64,000 nt of DNA, taken from the NCBI GenBank assembly GCA_937934295.1, contig CALHAI010000003.1, positions 124,001 through 188,000 on the forward strand. The letters are read 5' to 3'. This stretch comes from an uncultured Blastocatellia bacterium. Its GTDB lineage: Bacteria > Acidobacteriota > Blastocatellia > HR10. The first letter of the stretch is position 1, and each line of letters starts with the position of its first letter. A program made the translations under genes and the position numbers. The notes under the pieces were generated by a model. That model worked only from the letters and a program-made list of their open reading frames with translations, was not told where the DNA came from and ran no database searches. This document shows, one piece after another, positions 1 to 7,176 of the stretch.

Positions 1-50
1 GGCGGGATCATGAGCGTCAAGCGCGATCTGGTATGGGGGAGGGAACGACT

Positions 51-542
51 ATGAAACGTTCGCTCGCTGAGCTTTCGCCACAAGAAGCCCTGGCGGTCGC
101 CATCTGGATCGAGGAGCGAAACGCTCGAATCTATGAGAACTACGCGGAGATGTTCGAGTGGTATGAGCCGGATACGGCGCGCGCGTTTCGGGAGATGGCG
201 GGAGAAGAGCGCGAGCACGGTCGCCGTTTGGCCGCGCTGTACGCCGGACGGTATGGGGAAGCGGCGTGCGAGGTGACGGACGCTGACATTCGAGAGCTCG
301 TCGAGGCGCCTGTCGTTGAGGATGGCGAGGCGCTGATCTACGATCGCGCGTCGCGGCGTCAGGCGCTCGACGTCGGCTTGCAGGCCGAGCGTCGCGCCCG
401 CGCGTTCTATGCGGAGTTGGCGGAGCGCACGGAAGATCCCGCGCTGCGCGCGCTCTTTGACGAGTTGGCCCACATCGAGTCCGAACACGAGGCCTTCTTC
501 GTGCGAAAACTCGCCGAGGTGGACCCTTCGGAGAACGCGTGA
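51..542 (+). CDS. Ferritin-like (rubrerythrin-type) diiron protein
   Basis: A 163-aa all-helical protein with two ferritin-like half-motifs. Helix 1 carries IEERNARIYENY near residue 20, followed by an ExxH in EEREHG (E53, H56). The second pair has QAERRARAFY near 111 and ExxH in IESEHE (E143, H146). This is the ligand pattern of a carboxylate-bridged diiron site, as in rubrerythrins, which usually act in peroxide or oxygen detoxification. No C-terminal rubredoxin CxxC module is present. The ORF track starts at 33, but ATG 51 follows the good ribosome site GGGAGGGAACG and fits better. It lies 58 bp ahead of a polyferredoxin gene with a nearly identical leader (GAGGGAACGAsTATG), so the two are probably co-expressed. 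Its exact substrate is unknown. Confidence 0.8.
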   Translation: MKRSLAELSPQEALAVAIWIEERNARIYENYAEMFEWYEPDTARAFREMAGEEREHGRRLAALYAGRYGEAACEVTDADIRELVEAPVVEDGEALIYDRASRRQALDVGLQAERRARAFYAELAERTEDPALRALFDELAHIESEHEAFFVRKLAEVDPSENA

Positions 543-600
543 ACGCGTCGGAGGTGTTCCGCCACAGGACGCGGGATTCGCCGATGAGGAGGGAACGAGT

Positions 601-2025
601 ATGCGTGAGGGATATGTGCTGGGACTTATTCCGGAGACATGGCGCTTTGAGTTGACGCAATTCCCATGGGTCCGGCGCCTCCTCAAAAGTCGCTGGATAC
701 CGCTGGCGCTCATCCTCTTCAACGTCTTCCTGTTCACCGTCATTCTCATGGCGGGGTTCTTCGGGGGCTTGACCTCGCCGGGCAACTATAACTTCGGCAT
801 CATGATCGTGTGGATCCTCTGGTGGGTGCTCTTGATGATGGTGCTCGTGCCCGTGCTCTCGCGCTTCTGGTGCACGATGTGTCCGCTTCCCTTCTTGGGC
901 GAATGGCTGCAACGGCTGCGATTGTTCGGTGTCCGATATGTGAAGGGGCGGAATCTCTATTTCGGCTTGAACAAGCGGTGGCCCAAATCGCTCTCGAACA
1001 TGTGGCTCATGAACGTCCTCTTTCTGGCGACGACCTTCGCTTCGGGCTTTTTTACTGTGCGGCCAGCGGCGACGTTCGTGCTCCTGGCGGCGATCATCGC
1101 TCTCTCGGTCGTGCTCTCGCTCATCTATCGCGCGCGGACGTTCTGCTTATATGTCTGTCCGGTGAGTGGCTTCCAGGGGCTCTATTCGAATTTCGCCCTC
1201 ACGGAGGTGCGGGTGAAGGACCCGGAGATCTGCGCCAAGCATAAGACGAAGGGGTGCGTCGTGGGTAACGAGCGCGGATATGGCTGTCCGTGGCTCTTGC
1301 TGCCTTATGCCTTTCGTCGGAACACCTACTGCGGGATGTGCTTCGAATGCCTGAAGACGTGCGAGTACGATAACATGGCCGTGAACCTGCGACCTCCGGG
1401 TGTGGATCTGCTTGTGGATGAGAAGCGCGGTTTGGATGAGGCGTACAAGGCGCTCATCATGTTAGGGATCGCCGTCGTCTTCTTCGTGACGTTCCAGGGG
1501 CCGTGGGGGACGCTCAAGGATTGGGCGAATGCGGCGACGCTCTCCGGGTATCTGACCTTCATCGGGCTGCATGCGAGCTGGAATCTGATCGTTCTGCCCG
1601 CGATCTTCCTACTCTTCGTGTGGTTGGCGCGACGCGCGGCGCGTCAAGCCGTTCCGCTCAAGAAGGTCTACGTGAACTTCTCCTACGCCACGGTGCCGCT
1701 CGGCTTGGCGGCTTGGATCGCCTTCAGCCTCGGCATCATCTTGCCGAATGGCAGCTATCTCCTGCACGTCCTCTCCGATCCGTTCGCTTGGGGATGGGAC
1801 CTGTTTGGGACGGCGCATTTCCCCTGGACGCCGGTGCTCACGGGGATCATGCCGTATCTGATGATCCTGACGTTGCTCGTCGGTCTGCTCTTCTCAATTG
1901 ACATCGCGCTCAAGATCGCCCGGCAGACGTTCACTGAGCCGGAGGCTGCCGGGCGCGGCGCCTTCCCCATTTTGGGCTTCTTGGGCGCGACGACGTTGAG
2001 CCTGATGTGGCTCTTCGTCGGATGA
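601..2025 (+). CDS. Membrane-bound 4Fe-4S polyferredoxin (NapH/NosR/CcoG-like)
   Basis: A 474-aa protein with about nine hydrophobic segments and several cysteine clusters. CTMCP (C91, C94) and CLYVCP (C182, C186) are the CxxxCP-type membrane-edge motifs of NapH/NosR-like proteins. CGMCFECLKTC (C244, C247, C250, C254) is a classical 4Fe-4S ferredoxin motif, and further cysteines lie at 211, 219 and 229. Such proteins pass electrons from the quinone pool or cytoplasm to periplasmic redox proteins. The ORF track start (409) lies inside the previous gene; ATG 601 with GAGGAGGGAACG upstream is the sensible start. The stop overlaps the region of the next gene's leader, a CuA cupredoxin, which supports a membrane electron-transfer role. 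I cannot identify the terminal acceptor because the upstream side of the operon is outside the window. Confidence 0.82.
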   Translation: MREGYVLGLIPETWRFELTQFPWVRRLLKSRWIPLALILFNVFLFTVILMAGFFGGLTSPGNYNFGIMIVWILWWVLLMMVLVPVLSRFWCTMCPLPFLGEWLQRLRLFGVRYVKGRNLYFGLNKRWPKSLSNMWLMNVLFLATTFASGFFTVRPAATFVLLAAIIALSVVLSLIYRARTFCLYVCPVSGFQGLYSNFALTEVRVKDPEICAKHKTKGCVVGNERGYGCPWLLLPYAFRRNTYCGMCFECLKTCEYDNMAVNLRPPGVDLLVDEKRGLDEAYKALIMLGIAVVFFVTFQGPWGTLKDWANAATLSGYLTFIGLHASWNLIVLPAIFLLFVWLARRAARQAVPLKKVYVNFSYATVPLGLAAWIAFSLGIILPNGSYLLHVLSDPFAWGWDLFGTAHFPWTPVLTGIMPYLMILTLLVGLLFSIDIALKIARQTFTEPEAAGRGAFPILGFLGATTLSLMWLFVG

Positions 2026-2036
2026 AGGAGGAGAGG

Positions 2037-2453
2037 ATGAGACGGCAAGAGCTTTTGGCCGTATTCTTGACTCTGTTGGCGACGGTCGGGACGATCGGGG
2101 GTGCTCTCTGGTATGAGCGCAGTCGCGATGCCGGACGAGAGGTCATTGAGCTACTGGCCATTCAGCCGAAGAACGGGAATTGGCAGCCGAGCGAGATCCG
2201 ACTGGAGCGCGGTCGACCCGTGCGCCTGAAGATTCGAAACATAGAGACAGTCTCGCACGGCTTCGCGTTGCCGGATTTCGGGATCGGCATCGCCGAGATC
2301 AAGCCCGGTGAAGTCCACGTCGTGGACTTCACGCCGGATCGCACGGGCATCTTCCCGTTCTACTGCACGGTGTGGTGCTCGAATGAGCATATGGCGATGG
2401 CCGGACGCGTGATCGTCACCGAGAGCGTGGCCCGCGCATCTTCCGACCGGTGA
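2037..2453 (+). CDS. Membrane-anchored CuA-type cupredoxin
   Basis: A 138-aa protein with one N-terminal hydrophobic anchor (about residues 6-25) and a cupredoxin fold. The complete CuA binding pattern CxxxCxxxHxxM is present as C110, C114, H118 and M121, with the upstream His at H74 (VSHGF). This set is found in the soluble domain of cytochrome c oxidase subunit II and in nitrous oxide reductase. A stand-alone anchored CuA domain is probably an electron carrier on the outer face of the inner membrane. ATG 2037 is chosen over GTG 2007 and ATG 2022 because AAGGAGGAGAGG directly precedes it. It follows the polyferredoxin gene and could be its redox partner; that pairing is inference. Confidence 0.82.
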   Translation: MRRQELLAVFLTLLATVGTIGGALWYERSRDAGREVIELLAIQPKNGNWQPSEIRLERGRPVRLKIRNIETVSHGFALPDFGIGIAEIKPGEVHVVDFTPDRTGIFPFYCTVWCSNEHMAMAGRVIVTESVARASSDR

Positions 2454-2473
2454 GCCCTCCGAGCGATCTCCCC

Positions 2474-2503
2474 TTGCTCGCCGCCTCAGGGGCGAGATAC
2501 AAT
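2474..2503 (+). promoter_or_regulatory. Possible sigma-70-type promoter for the sigma-54 activator gene
   Basis: TTGCTC (2474-2479) and TACAAT (2498-2503) are separated by 18 bp and lie 24 bp before the activator start codon. The -10 matches the consensus at five of six positions and the -35 at four. The hexamers alone are weak evidence in GC-rich DNA. Confidence 0.3.
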
Positions 2504-2526
2504 CGCCGACGACGTCGAGGGAGGCG

Positions 2527-3453
2527 GTGGTCGTGGAGGTCGTCATCGGGTCACTGGAGAAGATCTTCCGCGATGCTGAGATCGCCGCGCGCAGCTCCGA
2601 GGCGGTGCTCATTGTAGGCGAGACGGGGGTCGGGAAGGAGGTCCTCGCCCGATACATTCACGAGCGATCGCGCCGGCGCGCGCGTCCATTTCTCCCCATC
2701 AACTGTGCGGCCATTCCTGCGCATCTGCTCGAAAGCGAGCTGTTCGGGTATGAGCGGGGCGCATTCACCGGAGCGACGCAGAGCCGAAAGGGGTTGTTGG
2801 AGGAGGCCGAAGGAGGAACCGTCTTTCTCGACGAGATCGTAGAGATCCCCTTGGACGCGCAAGCGAAGCTCCTGCGCGCTATCGAGACGAAACAGATACG
2901 CCCTCTGGGCAGCACGCGCTACCGCCCGATTGATGTGCGCTTCATCGCGGCGACCAATTCCGATATCAAGCGGAAGGTCGAGCGCGGCGAATTTCGGCGC
3001 GATCTCTACTATCGCCTCTCCATCTTCGTCTACGCGATCCCCCCGATCCGCGAGCGTCCGCAGGACATTCCGGCGTTCGTCCATCACCTCCTGGCCGAAG
3101 CGGGCGTTTCGGTTCGACTCGCCCCGGCCACGTGGGAGCTGCTGCTCTGTTATCCGTGGCCGGGGAATATCCGAGAATTGCGGAACGCGCTCACCTACGC
3201 CCTGGCTCGCTTGGATGGCGAAGAGCTGCGGCCTGAGCATCTGCCGGATATCCTCCTCACGCGTTGTCCGAGGCCGGAGATCCTTCGGGAGACCGATTTG
3301 CGAAAGAAGCTCGCCTGCTTCGAAGCGCAACTCCTGGCCGACGCGTTACAGCGCCATTCCGATCTTCCCAGCATGGCTCGGGAGTTGGGGATCGGCCTGC
3401 GCACGCTCTATCGGAAGCTGAAGCGCTACGGCCTGACCAAGCCCGGCTCGTGA
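2527..3453 (+). CDS. Sigma-54-dependent transcriptional activator lacking a sensory domain
   Basis: A 308-aa bacterial enhancer-binding protein. It begins almost directly at the AAA+ domain: Walker A GETGVGKE (31-38), the sigma-54-contacting loop GAFTGA (78-83), and Walker B GGTVFLDEI (97-105). A Fis-type helix-turn-helix ends the protein (MARELGIGLRTLYRKL). There is no receiver, GAF, PAS or V4R domain in front, so activity is likely set by a partner protein or by expression level, as for PspF-type activators. Start is GTG 2527 with GAGGGAGGC upstream. About 280 bp downstream is a near-perfect sigma-54 promoter with palindromes in between, so it very likely controls the benzoyl-CoA-reductase-like operon. 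Control of the preceding redox genes is also possible. Confidence 0.9.
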   Translation: MVVEVVIGSLEKIFRDAEIAARSSEAVLIVGETGVGKEVLARYIHERSRRRARPFLPINCAAIPAHLLESELFGYERGAFTGATQSRKGLLEEAEGGTVFLDEIVEIPLDAQAKLLRAIETKQIRPLGSTRYRPIDVRFIAATNSDIKRKVERGEFRRDLYYRLSIFVYAIPPIRERPQDIPAFVHHLLAEAGVSVRLAPATWELLLCYPWPGNIRELRNALTYALARLDGEELRPEHLPDILLTRCPRPEILRETDLRKKLACFEAQLLADALQRHSDLPSMARELGIGLRTLYRKLKRYGLTKPGS

Positions 3454-3596
3454 ATCGAAGTTCCCGCTCTGCGCGGAGGAAGCCGACGACGCCTTTGTGT
3501 CCATTGTGGCACAGTGCGCATTCCTCTTGGCGCCTCTTCTGTCACGCAGGAAGTCGTTCCCGCACCGAGTCTTCTTCGCTCGGAGAAGCGCGTTCG

Positions 3597-3617
3597 ATTC
3601 GGTACGCCGTGCCGAAT
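3597..3617. promoter_or_regulatory. Candidate enhancer (UAS) palindrome for the sigma-54 activator
   Basis: The sequence ATTCGGTACGCCGTGCCGAAT is its own reverse complement except for one mismatched pair and the centre base. Its centre lies about 128 bp upstream of the -24 element, a normal distance for an enhancer-binding-protein site. Assignment to the adjacent activator is inference. Confidence 0.5.
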
Positions 3618-3733
3618 GCGGCAACAAGTAGGGAATCCATGCTCGATTCGCCCCCGATGCACAGGCACCTAACCGTTAACGGCGTGAGCGCGTTGCTCCT
3701 GCAGGATCCGTGATCTGGTCCGTCCGTCAGTCG

Positions 3734-3750
3734 TGGCACGCAGCTTGCTA
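3734..3750 (+). promoter_or_regulatory. Sigma-54 (-24/-12) promoter
   Basis: TGGCACG-CAGC-TTGCTA matches the sigma-54 consensus TGGCACG-N4-TTGCW at every defined position, with GG and GC exactly 12 bp apart. Transcription would start near 3760. This rules out the ORF-track GTG start at 3733, which overlaps the promoter itself, and makes ATG 3808 the more likely start of the first gene. The promoter faces the reductase operon and follows a sigma-54 activator gene. Confidence 0.85.
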
Positions 3751-3807
3751 AAGAATATCCCGACGATGACGGAACGAACGCGCACACGAAAGCGAGCGTG
3801 GGCCATC

Positions 3808-4248
3808 ATGAGCGTGCTCATCCGAGCGCCGCGCGCTGAGGACATGGAGGCGATCATCGCCTTGGATGCGCGCGTGACGGGCGAGGCGAAGTCCGACTTC
3901 TGGCGACACAAGTTCGTGTTGGGCAGCGCGCTCCCGGAAGGAGATCGGCCGCTTGTTCGCATCGCTGAGGTCAACGGTCGGATCGTCGGAGTCTTGGTCG
4001 GAGAGATTCGGAGCTGGGAATTCCATCTCCCACCGACGGGGTGGATCACGGTCCTCATGGTTGATCCGGATCATCGCCGCCGAGGGATCGGGCGGCGGTT
4101 GCTGGCCGAAGCCCTCGAATACTTTCGAGAGCGCGGCGTGCGGAGCGTTCGTACGATGGTCGGATGGGCCGATGGCGACGTGCTCTCTTTCTTCACCGCC
4201 ATGGGATTCGATCGCGGCCCCTTCATCGAATTGGAGAAGAGCTTGTGA
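3808..4248 (+). CDS. GNAT-family N-acetyltransferase
   Basis: A 146-aa acetyltransferase, the first gene behind the sigma-54 promoter. The acetyl-CoA-binding motif A is clear: VDPDHRRRGIGRRLL, preceded by the beta-strand WITVLMV and followed by the motif B-like region VLSFFTAMGF. The length is typical for a single-domain GNAT. The start is uncertain: GTG 3733 overlaps the promoter, ATG 3766 would leave only a few bases of leader, and ATG 3808 (MSVLIRAPRAED) aligns with the usual N-terminal strand of the fold. The ribosome site is weak. The substrate is unknown. Its place in the operon suggests acetylation of a pathway protein or small molecule, but nothing in the sequence decides this. Confidence 0.75.
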   Translation: MSVLIRAPRAEDMEAIIALDARVTGEAKSDFWRHKFVLGSALPEGDRPLVRIAEVNGRIVGVLVGEIRSWEFHLPPTGWITVLMVDPDHRRRGIGRRLLAEALEYFRERGVRSVRTMVGWADGDVLSFFTAMGFDRGPFIELEKSL

Positions 4249-4317
4249 AGAGCTCCGCGAGGGGCACCCTTGTTCATGGACGACCGGCGCGGAAGTCATA
4301 CGAAGGGAGAGGGGGGG

Positions 4318-5211
4318 ATGACTGACGAGGTGAAGGCCATTGATTGCATGTATTACGTCGCGACCCGCGAATTCATCGACCGCTGGAATCGCGCCAAGGA
4401 AGGGGAACTCGTCTGCCGCATGGAGCGCGCTATTGGCGGTCTCCCCGCTTACGATTCCATCGAGGAGATGATCCGGCAGATGGACGACGCGGGTGTCGAG
4501 CGCGTCTTCATCGCGCAGTGTAAGATGTGGTCCTATTGGCGCAAGTGGATGTACATGGACACGCGGCTTGAGGAGGTCCTGCTGTACACGCAGCGCTATC
4601 CGGAGCGCTTCGTGGGCTTGGCCGGCTACAATCCGTATCGCATCACCGAGAGCTTGCGCGAGATCGAGATCGCCGTGAGGCAGTACGGGTTCAAGGGCGT
4701 TTACGTCCACGTCTACGGATTCGATATTCCCCTTCACGATCGCAAGATGTATCCGCTCTACGCCAAATGCGTGGAGCTGGATGTGCCCGTCTCCCTACAG
4801 GTCGGGCATGTGCTGGAAGCGATGCCGAGCGACTGCGGACGGCCGATCTATCTGGATCGCGTCGCGTGCGACTTCCCCGAGTTGAAGATCGTCGGTGCGC
4901 ATACGGGCTGGCCGTGGGTCGAAGAGTTGATCTCGGTCTGTTACAAATGGGAGAACGTATGGCTGGGGATAGACGCCTGGATGCCGAAGTATCTCCCGCC
5001 AGCGATCCTCCAGTTCATCAACGGTCGGCTCGGCCAAGATCGGTGCCTGTGGGGGACAAACGGCTTGCCCTGGAAGGAGAATCTGCGCCAGTTGAACGAG
5101 TTGGGATTGAAGCCGGAGGCGAAGCGCAAGCTCCTGCGCGAGAACGCCATAAAGCTCTTCAAGCTCGAAGAGGCGCCATCGGGCGCTCCATCGACGCCGG
5201 GCGCAACCTGA
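4318..5211 (+). CDS. Amidohydrolase-2-fold protein without the usual metal ligands
   Basis: A 297-aa TIM-barrel protein of the amidohydrolase-2 type (the family of ACMSD and aromatic-acid decarboxylases). Family landmarks are recognisable, but the metal ligands are altered. The N-terminal HxH position reads IDCMYY, the mid-barrel His position reads VSLQVGH, and the final GTD motif reads GTNGLPW; the GAHTGWPW strand keeps its His. It may therefore be metal-independent, repurposed or structural. ATG 4318 follows AGGGAGAGGGGG, a better site than the ORF-track start 4270. It sits 69 bp after the GNAT gene and 10 bp before a BadH-like dehydrogenase in the same operon, so a role with an alicyclic or aromatic CoA pathway is inferred. 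I cannot name a reaction. Confidence 0.72.
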   Translation: MTDEVKAIDCMYYVATREFIDRWNRAKEGELVCRMERAIGGLPAYDSIEEMIRQMDDAGVERVFIAQCKMWSYWRKWMYMDTRLEEVLLYTQRYPERFVGLAGYNPYRITESLREIEIAVRQYGFKGVYVHVYGFDIPLHDRKMYPLYAKCVELDVPVSLQVGHVLEAMPSDCGRPIYLDRVACDFPELKIVGAHTGWPWVEELISVCYKWENVWLGIDAWMPKYLPPAILQFINGRLGQDRCLWGTNGLPWKENLRQLNELGLKPEAKRKLLRENAIKLFKLEEAPSGAPSTPGAT

Positions 5212-5221
5212 GGAGGGGGCT

Positions 5222-5995
5222 ATGAACGGACAAGATTTCACGGGGAAAGTGGCGCTCGTCACGGGAGGGGCGCGAGGGATCGGTCGCGCCATCGTGCGCG
5301 CGTTTGCGGAAGCGGGCGCCGACGTCGCCATCGCTGACATTCGGCAGGAGGAAGCCGAGATGACGGCGCGCGAGATTCGCGCAGCGACTGGGCGGGTGCT
5401 TCTTGTTGTGCCGATGGACGTGACTTCGCTCGACTCCGTGCGGCGCGGATGCGCGCAGGTGCTCGAGCAGTTCGGGAAGATTGACGTTTTGGTGAACAAT
5501 GCGGGATGGGACCGCATCGTCCCCTTCCTGCAGACGACGCCGGAGCTGTGGGAGAAGGTCATCGCGATCAACTATCGCGGCGTCATCCACACGTGCTATG
5601 CCGTCCTGCCGCATATGGTCACGCGGAAGCAGGGGAATATCGTGAACATCAGTTCGGACGCCGCGCGCGTCGGCTCGCTCGGCGAGGCGATTTATGCGGG
5701 AGCCAAAGCGGCTGTCATCGCCTTCTCCAAGACGCTCGCCCGCGAGCACGCGCGCGATCAGATCCGCGTGAACGTCGTCTGTCCGGGGCCGACCGAGACG
5801 CCGCTCGTCGAGGAGATGCAGCAGGAGGAGTTCGCGCGGAAGATTCTCGGCACGATGGTCGGATATATCCCGCTGAAGCGCTTGGGGCAGCCGGAGGATG
5901 TCGCCCCCATCGTCATCTTCCTCGCATCGGAGGCCGCGCGCTACATCACGGGGCAGGTGATCAGCGTCAGCGGCGGATTGACGATGGTCGGATGA
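5222..5995 (+). CDS. badH: BadH-like short-chain dehydrogenase (2-hydroxycyclohexanecarboxyl-CoA dehydrogenase family)
   Basis: A 257-aa classical SDR. It has the NAD-binding GGARGIGR motif near residue 13, NNAGWD near 93, and a catalytic Ser with YAGAK (YxxxK). From my knowledge of the family it strongly resembles BadH of Rhodopseudomonas palustris: the runs NNAGWD, NISSDAARVGS, AFSKTLAREHAR, VNVVCPGPT and ITGQVISVSGGLTM are shared or nearly shared. BadH oxidises 2-hydroxycyclohexanecarboxyl-CoA to the 2-keto form before ring opening. The ribosome site is GAGGAGGGGGCT. Location between the amidohydrolase-like gene and reductase subunit genes supports a CoA-thioester dehydrogenase. A general FabG-like reductase cannot be excluded without an alignment. 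Confidence 0.8.
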   Translation: MNGQDFTGKVALVTGGARGIGRAIVRAFAEAGADVAIADIRQEEAEMTAREIRAATGRVLLVVPMDVTSLDSVRRGCAQVLEQFGKIDVLVNNAGWDRIVPFLQTTPELWEKVIAINYRGVIHTCYAVLPHMVTRKQGNIVNISSDAARVGSLGEAIYAGAKAAVIAFSKTLAREHARDQIRVNVVCPGPTETPLVEEMQQEEFARKILGTMVGYIPLKRLGQPEDVAPIVIFLASEAARYITGQVISVSGGLTMVG

Positions 5996-6020
5996 ACGCC
6001 GCGCTTCGGAGAGGAGCCCG

Positions 6021-7169
6021 ATGGACGAACTGCTCCGCCGATGCGAAGAGATCATCCGAGACGTGAACTTCACGACCGTTCGTCGGTGGAAGGCGGAGCA
6101 TCCGGACGGGAAGGCGATCGCGTACTTCCCGGTCTACGCGCCGGTGGAGGTGATCGCGGCTGCCGAAATGCTCCCGGTTGGCTTGCATGGAGCAGGGGAT
6201 CAGTTGGAGCTTCAGCATGCCGACGCTCGATTCGGCTCCTTCATCTGCTCGATCGTGAAGACGACGCTGGAGTTGGGGTTGACGGGGCACCTCGCTCCGT
6301 TCGACGGCCTGCTCTTCTCCTCGATCTGCGATTCGGCGCGCAATCTCTGCTTCGTCTTGAAGCGGAACTTCCCGCAACTCTACGTGGATTTCCTCCATCT
6401 GCCGCACAATGTCGCATCGGCCTCCAGTCGCGAGTTCCTCCGAAGCGAATATGCGCGCCTGAAGGCGGCGCTGGAGCGACTGGCCGAAAGGCGGATCGAA
6501 GACGAGCAGCTTCGGGAAATGATCGTGCGGTACAACGAGAACCGGCGTTTGATCCGCCGGCTTTACGAGTGGCGGGCGGAGGAGCCACATCGGATTCGCG
6601 CGTGGGAGTTATATGTGCTGGTCCGCGCCGGAAACTTCCTACCCGTTGAGGAGCACACGGCGCTCTTGCGCCAGGCGCAGGAGGGGTTCGCGCGGCGTCA
6701 GGCGAAACCCCGCGACTCGATCCGCGTCCTCGTCGAGAGCGCGTTTTGCGAGCAGCCGCCACTGGGGTTGATCCGACTCCTGGAAGAAGCCGGTTGCTAC
6801 ATCGTGGAGGAAGATTTCACGCTGGGGCGACGATGGTTCTCCGAAGACATCCCGGCGAGCGGCGATCCTCTTTGGGCGCTCGCCGAGAGCTATCTCGAGC
6901 GCTCCGTCGTCTCTTCAGTGCGTCATGACGGGCGACGCCCTCGATCTCGCGCGCTCATCGAGAAGGTGCGCGCGCGTCGGGCGCAAGCGGTGATCTTCCT
7001 CATCGCCAAGTTCTGCGAGCCCGCTTACTTCGATTACGTCCTCTTCAAGCGGGAGCTGGAACGGGAGGGGATCCCGCATCTTCTTCTCGAATTCGAGGAG
7101 AAGATGTACACGTTCGAGCGCTTGCAAACCGAGGTGGAGACGTTCGTCGAGGCGTTGTTCTTCGAATGA
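6021..7169 (+). CDS. bcrC: Benzoyl-CoA reductase subunit C / 2-hydroxyacyl-CoA dehydratase family
   Basis: A 382-aa member of the HgdB/BcrC family, close to the usual BcrC length. The N-terminal region PVYAPVEVIAAAEMLPVGLHG is the family's substrate-domain start. Cysteines at about 76, 103 and 110 (SFICS, SSICDSARNLC) are at positions where the family binds a 4Fe-4S cluster. It is followed by the B-type subunit 7 bp later and then two ASKHA ATPases. This is the order C-B-A-D known from the class I benzoyl-CoA reductases bcrCBAD, badDEFG and bzdNOPQ. True 2-hydroxyacyl-CoA dehydratases have one activator, usually ahead of the dehydratase genes. In the BCR complex the B and C subunits bind the aromatic CoA thioester. 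The exact substrate is not proven by sequence. Confidence 0.82.
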   Translation: MDELLRRCEEIIRDVNFTTVRRWKAEHPDGKAIAYFPVYAPVEVIAAAEMLPVGLHGAGDQLELQHADARFGSFICSIVKTTLELGLTGHLAPFDGLLFSSICDSARNLCFVLKRNFPQLYVDFLHLPHNVASASSREFLRSEYARLKAALERLAERRIEDEQLREMIVRYNENRRLIRRLYEWRAEEPHRIRAWELYVLVRAGNFLPVEEHTALLRQAQEGFARRQAKPRDSIRVLVESAFCEQPPLGLIRLLEEAGCYIVEEDFTLGRRWFSEDIPASGDPLWALAESYLERSVVSSVRHDGRRPRSRALIEKVRARRAQAVIFLIAKFCEPAYFDYVLFKRELEREGIPHLLLEFEEKMYTFERLQTEVETFVEALFFE

Positions 7170-7176
7170 GGGGGGG

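Larger units (their letters stand above)
3454..3807 (+). promoter_or_regulatory. Regulatory intergenic region between activator and reductase operon
   Basis: This 354-bp gap holds no convincing gene. It contains a sigma-54 promoter (3734-3750), a 21-bp imperfect palindrome (3597-3617), a GAATC-N7-GATTC inverted repeat (3633-3649) and the 10-bp palindrome CCGTTAACGG (3673-3682). The arrangement of upstream dyads followed by -24/-12 is what is expected for an enhancer-binding-protein target. Confidence 0.6.

Noticed and set aside
1-54. Possible C-terminal end of an upstream gene, overlapping the ferritin-like start by ATGA
   Set aside because: An open frame ending TGA at 52-54 exists but is only 17 codons long in the window, too little to support.
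3508-3525. Second TGGCAC near the activator 3' end as a sigma-54 promoter
   Set aside because: The -12 GC dinucleotide is not at the required 12-bp distance.
3748-4737. 329-aa open frame on the minus strand
   Set aside because: Overlaps the GNAT and amidohydrolase genes and lacks motif support.
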